Shown here: one piece after another, positions 6,001 through 8,492 of the stretch | Numbering within the stretch: position 1 is the stretch's first letter | How the letters are laid out: every line of letters begins with the position of its first letter | Source of the DNA: DATEJJ01 sp039649115 | GTDB lineage: Bacteria > Actinomycetota > Actinomycetes > Mycobacteriales > Micromonosporaceae | Direction: 5' to 3' | Assembly (NCBI GenBank): GCA_039649115.1 | Contig: JBBWZQ010000209.1 | Location: 1 to 8,492, forward strand | DNA length: 8,492 nt | The notes under the pieces: generated by a model | What the model was told of the DNA's origin: nothing | The model's input: the letters and a program-made list of their open reading frames with translations, nothing else | The model's database searches: none | Translations under genes and position numbers: made by a program

Positions 6001-6380
6001 GTACCCCGGACCATCCGGTGATCGCGTACCGGGGTGACTGGACCACACCGGTACACTCGCCCATCTACGGATCGGCTCTGTACCCGCACGGATCCGCGCA
6101 CGAGTTCCTCAGCGTGAGCCGGCGGCTGGACGTGGCCGTGCGGTTCATGTCGGAGAATCCGGCCGCGGGTGAGAAGGTGCTGGTCGTGTACCGGTTGACC
6201 GGCGAGCAGGCGCGTGACGTCTCGGTGTTCTCGTCGTTTGCCGTGGACGAGGAGGCGGTCTTCCCGCCCGGTTCCCAGATGCACCGGGTCAACGACCCGG
6301 CGCTGTCGGAGATGGTCTACAACAGCCTTCCCGAGCAGTGGCGCGACCACTGCAAGATCATTGTGATGGAGGAGGGCTGA
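3..6380 (+). CDS. Giant polymorphic toxin, partial at 5' end, with three tandem toxin-tip modules
   Basis: The frame is open from the left edge and no start is visible, so the N-terminus (probably trafficking domains) lies outside; the Met at 159 is internal, since the domain's catalytic Cys lies upstream of it. With residue = nt/3, the order is: papain-fold deamidase-like domain 1-185; Ala/Gln-rich helical shaft ~240-625; helical connector ~650-805; PD-(D/E)xK nuclease-like domain ~806-935; Gly/Pro seam ~937-955; tip 1 ~960-1018; filler; tip 2 ~1130-1291; filler; tip 3 ~1390-2125 ending in an ADP-ribosyltransferase. Actinobacterial giant toxins with a WXG100-like N-terminus often carry such a deamidase-like domain, so export by a type VII system is plausible but inferred. 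Third-position GC collapses across 3061-3318 and 3877-4104, where other genes are encoded, so a single 2125-residue product is uncertain. The natural product could end after tip 1 or tip 2 in related strains. Confidence 0.8.
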   Translation, partial: SDQVRLERELGDGTGGFVRTPDPKGAWLRLLNAFGIPGDPTRTQNCLDTVASMYDTFVHGRPTVAAPRTFDGYTRGDASLPAFGEKGGPGRMEDLTGGRYQALVGDLSGRSPAEAAGRVATGFDQIRQQLEAGGHGSFASIITAWRGGGSHAWAAVNFEGTVHFIDTQSARVVVAVDHNGVTRYVDARTGASADHPIYDHAGITAMDALVVDHNAQPMPFADRPPGTWNDRPLTADYLRHQPPDEHAAHAATASNASAHTERQQASAHADQAAQARQEQQRQVTDAQALRQQAQDAYNRAATHVSQRDAAWQEATQRDQVAQQHEAAAQRAAEGPEQHRALAEQARREAGGLREQAYREDALRQQAEQAGQRATEGASAAEIRRQSAEQAAQQFEQAARTHEQRAAQLESRYAQEADRAALEHDQQVSQYRAEAAQHAQQAAQHPPTDPRHQVEERRAQHAQRLADAATNARDHYRAAHQREISAAQHDQRASQYAQQAADFRQRAGYQDWTAHNHERSRVAALERARGLAGRGQDFGRMADEMRGSADPARRQQAEQYARQAAADQHAADQSRAQVAQYEQARDGAAAQAGRDRQAAALADQAAVNERAAAVTDRAAMDTHQQHASAWHRSLGLERAQDPGAGGSRGPAEFRPEHLRPDLRARYDALADQRARDEYAEMYRRMGGDQDRLSLALDGVERKVYAQGGTLEQALADRHEHALAQEAAHNAVAPPAPDVLHEIDAQQRAITDLRSRVDSFAQRHPEIQGTERWHRVLAREFAALEREGRGFDDPSVQRALDHGNNVRGIEAELELAQRSPDVVEVGRNVTAKMPDGTVLKTDVDVVAERGLLWRDAKNYHSFSVESSDFVHARAQVERQLKILAFGTEHHVDGQVPRLEWHFPRGVDAEVARGLEGIRIRDPRTGAELPYKVTVVGDRLTGGHSPGGEPGGGSPPPEDRLFSRGATRTNLDLLENGGGLDRTPETVATIAERARVDLHDVEVHIVDSVEEARYLDYEGEWPGGGDPVRGTAGVRPPDTWGVDRGGPDGQGIDHGRHDAAGPGDRPARADDRGGAGRTAADRAGPDSDHYRPQGRDGGGGWQDTGRGLTSGHAHGGEPPGGDHGAGDAAQSGGRIRPHNIYDIQAQQRWANEAYELIRATDADVAGIAHNLAEVVRSDGMIGFSEAEVAQVKQHVFQDEHLLRAYDHEGNMIGHRPGRYDPDEAMAEAWIRLRLDRGLPEDVVLLEHELAESNYERAHPDATYTDAHVHANERFRWEDQIPDRTGEDLDSWRSQDGDTSGVPEGPGDRTGSGIRVRLSGEGPATDHQQGGGDLHSGGRSGGLRHPGGDQGHHAPGTGGEGLAGRGRRPALTGQDLSTSPEQEHGGAGSHTAPPFGYERFFSDAQWIHDARLFEQRLGAHYFNDPGTLESARAAVRQLRHVLTAMSSVMHPGESPADAARRVENTFLRDDAKDSAGQVGRGVTLDEVLEHGNLREVMTAFYNAAYFHRGADTLSGALLHVMDHNLWDEARLAGLDVHEVRAMHAQLDQTWHRPLLESRFPSQFHRNPFGTGNVVMRSEHALRDLVEITESQHGREPRSIPEQEARASTPADYEKLGTPLGRFERAYLESILGEPLAHDTRLPWREGIVAHETASGRWAAHVGRDGFPVIDGVSATTARMLTALKFIGLGTEHGEQFVHALMGWMLPSRDHSLFEILRGADIGGFGSVDVRPPGGRFTAVDLYRGLPELNLHTIRAGIATGGLLPHEARYLEHATDPLGFTETRHKVPEVADRLWPQLESGRVADADLANWLRRNGTDPTDEAAVRQFAERLSKPHVMALTVYTRHSHYLINNVVRTHMFTHGVSDRAVELVLGRKINELARNYLDNLAKGERPLPLPLGLRPLLHEAEGHLTSQSPLHPLAQRWMDATHEVAAWERRAEGYRAAGMTAELRQAQAQAQVAAQARQVAWSQIRQRLAAVTPALFDEMRWHADMAHDAMMQLPAVGTPDHPVIAYRGDWTTPVHSPIYGSALYPHGSAHEFLSVSRRLDVAVRFMSENPAAGEKVLVVYRLTGEQARDVSVFSSFAVDEEAVFPPGSQMHRVNDPALSEMVYNSLPEQWRDHCKIIVMEEG
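15..555 (+). other. Papain-fold glutamine-deamidase-like domain (Tox-PL type)
   Basis: The segment begins with a TQNCLDT motif holding the likely nucleophile Cys46 (138-140), followed by GRPTVAAPR, which is characteristic of these domains in actinobacterial giant toxins. The motif SHAWAAVNFEGTVHFID supplies His151 (453-455) and Asp166 (498-500), with Gln168 nearby, completing a Cys-His-Asp arrangement. Members of the family deamidate glutamine in host proteins or act as proteases. Here the domain lies far from the C-terminus, so it may be a shaft-embedded processing or effector activity rather than the exchangeable tip. The catalytic residues look intact. The assignment rests on motif order recognised by eye; the substrate is unknown. 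Confidence 0.75.
720..1878 (+). repeat. Low-complexity Ala/Gln/Arg helical shaft of the giant toxin
   Basis: About 385 residues built almost only from Ala, Gln, Arg, Glu, His and Asp, with recurring units such as AAQHAQQAAQ and YAQQAA. Pro is nearly absent apart from a short PPTDP break near residue 446. The spacing of Ala suggests long amphipathic helices or coiled coil. At DNA level, cag-cag-gcc-type words recur, but the units vary in length and no exact tandem period is visible. It probably spaces the deamidase-like domain from the nuclease-like domain and tips. Confidence 0.75.
2418..2805 (+). other. PD-(D/E)xK restriction-endonuclease-like domain in the toxin shaft
   Basis: After a helix containing GIEAELELA (Glu808, Glu810) come VVEVGRNVTAKMPDGT and then KTDVDVVA (Asp840, Asp842), followed by LLWRDAKNY (Asp853-Ala-Lys855). 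This is the usual spacing of a PD-(D/E)xK core: helix acid, Asp in a strand, then D-x-K in the next strand. Several polymorphic toxin families (Tox-REase) use this fold to cut nucleic acid. The domain is followed directly by the first Gly/Pro seam, so it may once have been a terminal tip, or it may be a fixed part of this protein type. No immunity gene for it is evident in the window. Confidence 0.6.
2811..2850 (+). repeat. Cassette seam copy 1 (linker LTGGHSPGGEPGG)
   Basis: Forty bases that match 3315-3354 at 32 of 40 positions without gaps. Both copies are in frame 0 and encode LT-G/S-GH followed by GGEP and a Gly run. Copy 1 joins the nuclease-like domain to tip 1. The similarity fades just after position 2850. 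This is the expected place for homologous exchange of toxin tips. The count was made by eye. Confidence 0.65.
2868..3059 (+). pseudogene. Toxin tip 1, probably truncated
   Basis: In frame 0 this encodes FSRGATRTNLDLLENGGG, then a helical TPETVATIAERARVDLHDVEVHIVD and EEARYLDYEGEW. From memory this resembles the N-terminal part of longer actinobacterial toxin tips, some of which continue with a zincin-type HExxH segment after the YLD motif; that continuation is missing here. Third-position GC is high up to about 3055. From 3061 the coding signal moves to the +1 frame, where the small gene begins. The simplest reading is a deletion that removed the catalytic half and joined the stump to the downstream gene. 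A complete small domain of about 60 residues is the alternative. Confidence 0.45.
3045..3051 (+). promoter_or_regulatory. Ribosome binding site for the gene starting at 3061
   Basis: The purine run GAGGGAG ends nine bases before GTG 3061. It supports that start over the ATG at 2884 in the same frame, since 2884-3055 is strongly coding in frame 0. Confidence 0.55.
3061..3318 (+). CDS. Small EF-Tu domain II-like protein, putative immunity protein 1
   Basis: Encodes 85 residues from a GTG start. The sequence begins VAAIQFEVQRVFDLPTRGG, continues LIAAGRMVRGSITAGMTL, and ends TAIIIDRRDATAVVAGRTLVGD. This follows the order of translation-GTPase domain II: F-x-V-x-x-VF, RG, a TGRV-like strand, G-x-I-x-x-G, and a last strand ending G-x-x-L. 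It lacks the G domain, so it cannot be a factor itself. Size, position after a toxin tip and independent start suggest an immunity protein. It lies in the +1 frame within the giant frame. In the first 20 codons third-position GC is 17/20 here against 8/20 for frame 0, so this is the real coding frame. Its TGA (3316-3318) lies inside the second seam. Immunity function is inferred; the cognate toxin may be the truncated tip 1 or one already lost. Confidence 0.7.
   Translation: MAAIQFEVQRVFDLPTRGGLIAAGRMVRGSITAGMTLRDQVTGQPVRMIGVEPVAPPPTEPDRTAIIIDRRDATAVVAGRTLVGD
3315..3354 (+). repeat. Cassette seam copy 2 (linker LTSGHAHGGEPPGG)
   Basis: Partner of 2811-2850 (32/40 identical). CTG at 3315 is again in frame 0. 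In the +1 frame the TGA inside CTGACC ends the small gene that starts at 3061. The same six bases therefore close one immunity gene and open the linker of the next toxin tip. Confidence 0.65.
3390..3875 (+). other. Toxin tip 2 with HELAE motif
   Basis: About 160 residues in frame 0 after the seam, from RIRPHNIYDIQ to DRTGEDLDSWRSQD. The first half is helical (WANEAYELIRATDADVAGIA, then FSEAEVAQVKQHVF). The second half has YDPDEAMAEAWIRLRLDRG, then LLEHELAESNYERAHPDATY and TDAHVHANERFRW. His1244-Glu1245 and Glu1248, with later His residues, are the likely catalytic or metal-binding set. I recall HExxE tips of this shape in actinobacterial toxins but cannot give a family name, so the activity is unknown. 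GC falls to about 57% over 3721-3960. No in-frame stop separates it from the immunity gene at 3877; TGG at 3864-3866 lies where a terminal stop would be expected. Confidence 0.6.
3865..3871 (+). promoter_or_regulatory. Strong ribosome binding site for the gene starting at 3877
   Basis: GGAGGAG lies five bases upstream of ATG 3877. It selects this Met over the upstream in-frame ATG at 3793, whose leader overlaps the coding part of tip 2. Confidence 0.8.
3877..4104 (+). CDS. Small putative immunity protein 2, partner of tip 2
   Basis: Encodes 75 residues, MAILQEYQKVRETEQEVEYA, then YGFPEKDRQLIINKVAGTFIVAD, and a basic helical end RAVIRGIMRRVQEEKAWPGG. It is small and soluble with no signal peptide or membrane segment. 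I recall similar YGFPE-DR-L-INK proteins encoded beside actinobacterial toxins, but no formal family name is claimed. It starts directly behind tip 2 with a strong ribosome binding site and is in the +1 frame relative to the toxin. Third-position GC in the first 20 codons is 15/20 here against 4/20 in frame 0, so this is the true coding frame. Its TGA (4102-4104) sits within CTGACC at 4101, the start of the linker to tip 3. Its lowered GC matches tip 2, so the two were probably acquired together. Confidence 0.75.
   Translation: MAILQEYQKVRETEQEVEYAYGFPEKDRQLIINKVAGTFIVADGREDYGTRAVIRGIMRRVQEEKAWPGGGGVQH
4101..4109 (+). repeat. Possible cassette seam copy 3, start only
   Basis: The nine bases CTGACCGGC match seam copy 1, are in frame 0 (LTGQD), and carry the immunity gene's TGA in the +1 frame, as at 3315. 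The similarity does not continue, and the same nine bases occur elsewhere by chance (285, 7218). Only the position and the shared stop support it. Confidence 0.35.
4176..6380 (+). other. Toxin tip 3: large helical region plus ADP-ribosyltransferase domain
   Basis: About 735 residues in frame 0 with uniformly strong coding signal. The first ~590 residues are mostly helical and not assigned to a family; they include TRHSHYLINNVVRTHMFTHG and a short Ala/Gln helix (AQAQAQVAAQARQ). The last ~120 residues have the R-S-E ADP-ribosyltransferase pattern: IAYRGD with Arg2010 (6030-6032), FLSVSRRLDVAVRF with Ser2037-x-Ser2039, and VDEEAVFPPGS, where Glu2084 fits the catalytic Glu and Asp2082 takes the place of the first Glu of the usual ExE. 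Such tips transfer ADP-ribose from NAD+ to target proteins or nucleic acid. No start codon or ribosome binding site precedes the module, so it can only be made through the giant frame or after recombination. Confidence 0.7.
6368..6376 (+). promoter_or_regulatory. Ribosome binding site for the gene starting at 6382
   Basis: GGAGGAGGG, inside the last codons of the giant gene, lies five bases before GTG 6382. It indicates translational coupling across the TGA at 6378-6380. Confidence 0.75.
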
Positions 6381-6381
6381 G

Positions 6382-7605
6382 GTGACGGACGTCCCCGAGC
6401 CGCTGGACGCCGACACCTGGCGGATCTTCGGCGGTCTGCACCGCCTGCTCCTGCGCCTGGCCGGCCGGATACCGGATGATCTGCTGGCGCATGCCCGCCA
6501 CATGGTGGGTGCCGGGGATCTCGCATATCTGCCCGACACGTTGACGGTGCCCGCGGCGCGGTTCGGCGTGTCGATGCCCGCGGCGGATCTCGCCCTGTTG
6601 CGGGAGATCGTGCGGGTGTTCGGCGGTGGCGGCGAACCTCAGTTGGTGGACGAGGTGCCGACGTCGGAGGCGGTCCCGCCGACCGGCCACCGGTTCGACC
6701 CGGCCTCGCCCGAGGTGATGGCCGCGGCCGGCGGCCGGATCCCGGCGCGCCTGGACCTGGCCGGCGGCGGTCCCGCCGCGCTCGCCGACCTGGCCGACGA
6801 CCTGGTGGACACGAAGGACCAGCTCACGATCGGGCACCTGGCCGAGCAGCCCGGCGCGGCGCGCGCCTGGCGGGCCTGGCGGTCGGGACCGGACGCGACG
6901 TCACCCGCGCGGCGGGTCTACGTGGTGGAGATGGCCCCGGGTACGAGTGCCTGGGACGTGGCCTACGAGGCCGCCGACCTGCTCGGCGTCCTCGGTGAGG
7001 ACGCGCCGCAGGTCGAGGTGTACTGGGCCGACGAGGCGCCGCCACCGTACCAGCAGGCGGCGCGCGACCGGGGTGCCCTGCTGTGGACCGCCGCCGCGCA
7101 GCCCGCGGGCGGCGCCGCCGCGCAGTCCGCCGACGGCGCCCGGGAGGCCATCGACCGGGCCATCGGCATGGCGCGCTCCGGCGACCTCCAGGCGCTGCGC
7201 GATCTGATCGACTGGCCGCTGACCGGCGCGCCCGGCATGGCCTCGGCCCTGAATCACCTCGCCGAGGCCGAACGCGCCGGCGCGCTGTCCAGCGGCCTCG
7301 CCAACATGGACGCGGCGCCGGACCGGCCGGAGATCGTGCAGCGGGTACTCGGCCCGGTGCTGGACTGGCTGCCCGGCGCGCGCGAGATCCGCCCGGCGGA
7401 CCCGGAGGACCGCGCGGGTGTGCTGCGCATGCTGCGGATACCGGATGCTCCTGGTGGTCTGACCGACGACCAGGTGGCGCGCCTGGCGCGGCTGCGGGAG
7501 CGGGCCGCCGCGCTCACCGACGTGTACATGGTTGCCGGACCGGCGGGCGAACTGCCCATCGCCTGGGCGCCGGACAGCCGCCGGCTGGTGCTCGTCTTCA
7601 CCTGA
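6382..7605 (+). CDS. 407-residue protein of unknown family, likely partner of the ADP-ribosyltransferase tip
   Basis: The GTG start lies one base after the giant gene's stop, so the two are co-transcribed and probably coupled. The N-terminus (MTDVPEPLDADTWRIFGGL) is helical to about residue 95. A Pro-containing middle follows, then an alpha/beta segment (RRVYVVEMAPGTSAWDVAYE and APQVEVYWADEAPPPYQQ, residues ~175-225). A Gly/Ala linker (AAAQPAGGAAAQSADG) leads to a second helical region (~250-370) and a short beta-like end (DVYMVAGPAGELPIAWAPDS). There is no signal peptide or membrane helix, so it is probably cytoplasmic. I do not recognise the family. Position suggests immunity or a toxin-specific chaperone, although it is long for an immunity protein. 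It is in the +1 frame relative to the toxin, as are the two nested genes. Confidence 0.8.
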   Translation: MTDVPEPLDADTWRIFGGLHRLLLRLAGRIPDDLLAHARHMVGAGDLAYLPDTLTVPAARFGVSMPAADLALLREIVRVFGGGGEPQLVDEVPTSEAVPPTGHRFDPASPEVMAAAGGRIPARLDLAGGGPAALADLADDLVDTKDQLTIGHLAEQPGAARAWRAWRSGPDATSPARRVYVVEMAPGTSAWDVAYEAADLLGVLGEDAPQVEVYWADEAPPPYQQAARDRGALLWTAAAQPAGGAAAQSADGAREAIDRAIGMARSGDLQALRDLIDWPLTGAPGMASALNHLAEAERAGALSSGLANMDAAPDRPEIVQRVLGPVLDWLPGAREIRPADPEDRAGVLRMLRIPDAPGGLTDDQVARLARLRERAAALTDVYMVAGPAGELPIAWAPDSRRLVLVFT

Positions 7606-7623
7606 GCGCCGTCGTTGTCGCGC
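7606..7623. other. Short convergent intergenic gap
   Basis: Eighteen bases separate two genes that end toward each other. No stem-loop followed by a T-run is visible, so no terminator is claimed. Confidence 0.6.
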
Positions 7624-8492
7624 CTACGGGCCAGTTCCACCGGCTTGCAGGTCGGTGGCCAGCGGGCCGAGGGCGGCCAGTTCGTCCTGCCGGGCCTGCG
7701 GTGTGCTGCCGAACTGCTCGTACTCCACCAACGCCCGCGCCCGCGCGGACGCCAGAGCCAGCGCCCGAGTCGTCGCGTCCGCCGTGGGCGTGGTGCCCGC
7801 TCCGACGGCTCGGGCCAGCTCCCCGGCCGGCGTCTGCCAGCGGGGTGAGCCGGGATCCACCAGGGCGTCATTGGGGCCCGGTCCGCGGGCGAGCAGCGTG
7901 GCCGCCGTCGCCAGCTCCGGTCCGCCCAGCCCGGCCTCGGCCAGTGCCTGGATCGTGTACCCGGCCACGCGCAGCGCGACGAGCAGGTCCGGCCAGTCCG
8001 GGCCGGCCAGGCGGGCGGTGTAGCGCGCGGTCGCCTCGGGAACCACCTGCGGCGCGAGCGTGGCCACCTGCGCGGCGAAGCCGTCCGGCAGAGCCGGCCG
8101 GGCGTCGGGACGCCAGCCCGGCGGCAGCGGGTACGCCCGCCGCGGGCCGACGTATCCGGCGAGCGCGCCGATCGACAGGTCGACCGGGTGTACCTCGCGG
8201 GTGGCGCGGTCGACGAGCCAGCCCGGCTCGCGGTACGCGACGGGTGCCGGGTCGCCCGGGTAGCTCATGGTGGGTCCGAGTGGCCGGATCGCCTCCGGCG
8301 GCGCGTCCCAGCGCACCTGGTACACCAGCTCCCGGCCGGTCACGAGGAATCCGGGGTCGCCGTCGACCGCGAGCCGGTGCCCGCCGAACGGCTGGTGCAG
8401 GTTCTCGCGTACCAGGGCGACGGCTTCGGCGGGACTGCCCACCGGCGGTGGCGCGGGTGGCGCGGGCGGGACCGGCGCGGCGGCCGGCGGGA
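7624..8492 (-). CDS. Partial protein with Pro/Ala linker and possible YrhB/Imm35-like domain
   Basis: The stop TAG is at 7624-7626 and the frame runs open to the right edge. Upstream of GTG 8442 the frame continues as a Pro/Ala linker (PPAAAPVPPAPPAPPPVGSP), so the true start lies outside the window. The next ~90 residues (AEAVALVRENLH, then GRELVYQVRW, then AYREPGWLVDRATREVHPV) have the helix, strand pair and final VDRATREV strand seen in YrhB/Imm35-type immunity domains; this is a weak, by-eye match. The remaining ~160 residues are helical and Ala/Leu-rich, with GPDWPDLLVALRVAGY and an end rich in Ala and Gln. Convergent orientation means it is not part of the toxin operon, but the same locus type is likely. 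It may be an immunity protein for another toxin or a toxin fragment. Confidence 0.7.
   Translation of the reverse strand, partial: PPAAAPVPPAPPAPPPVGSPAEAVALVRENLHQPFGGHRLAVDGDPGFLVTGRELVYQVRWDAPPEAIRPLGPTMSYPGDPAPVAYREPGWLVDRATREVHPVDLSIGALAGYVGPRRAYPLPPGWRPDARPALPDGFAAQVATLAPQVVPEATARYTARLAGPDWPDLLVALRVAGYTIQALAEAGLGGPELATAATLLARGPGPNDALVDPGSPRWQTPAGELARAVGAGTTPTADATTRALALASARARALVEYEQFGSTPQARQDELAALGPLATDLQAGGTGP

Noticed and set aside
5484..6539. 351-codon minus-strand open frame
   Set aside because: It crosses the end of the giant gene and the start of the next, both well supported on the plus strand, and has shadow-like composition.
8440..8442. GTG at 8442 as the start of the minus-strand gene
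   Set aside because: The frame continues upstream through a clear Pro/Ala linker to the window edge and no good ribosome binding site is visible.

Overview
The window comes from a high-GC actinomycete. Third codon positions are almost all G or C, GTG starts are used, and sampled 60-base lines of the gene shafts run at about 68-78% GC. It is a polymorphic-toxin locus. Most of it is one giant plus-strand reading frame, open from the left edge (first complete codon at 3) to a TGA at 6378-6380, so the window holds the last 2125 residues of a larger protein. The organism cannot be named more closely from sequence alone.

Layout of the giant frame, with residue number = nucleotide/3. Residues 1-185 are a papain-fold glutamine-deamidase-like domain (Tox-PL type; Cys46, His151, Asp166). 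Residues ~240-625 are a long Ala/Gln/Arg helical shaft. Residues ~650-935 are a helical segment leading into a PD-(D/E)xK nuclease-like domain (Asp842, Asp853-x-Lys855). Three toxin-tip modules follow, beginning near 2811, 3315 and 4101. Tip 1 looks like the N-terminal stump of a longer toxin. Tip 2 is a compact domain with an HELAE motif. Tip 3 is about 735 residues and ends in an R-S-E class ADP-ribosyltransferase domain.

Between the tips the real coding frame changes. Two small genes (3061-3318 and 3877-4104), each with its own ribosome binding site, lie in the +1 frame inside the giant frame and have the size and position of immunity genes. The first resembles a lone EF-Tu domain II. Frame 0 stays open across both but has poor third-position GC there and reads as Gly/Asp/Arg/His-rich filler. 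Both cassettes are multiples of three long (504 and 786 nt from CTG to CTG). The stop codon of each small gene lies inside a CTGACC sequence which, in frame 0, starts the Leu-Thr linker of the next tip. Linkers 1 and 2 are about 80% identical over 40 nt. The result is a frame-phased array of toxin-immunity cassettes fused into one open frame.

Downstream, a 407-residue gene of unknown family starts one base after the giant gene's stop and is placed like the partner of the ADP-ribosyltransferase tip. A convergent minus-strand gene (7624 to beyond the right edge) ends 18 bp away. It encodes a Pro/Ala linker, a domain weakly like YrhB/Imm35 immunity proteins, and a helical tail. No RNA genes, CRISPR, insertion sequences or convincing terminators were seen.
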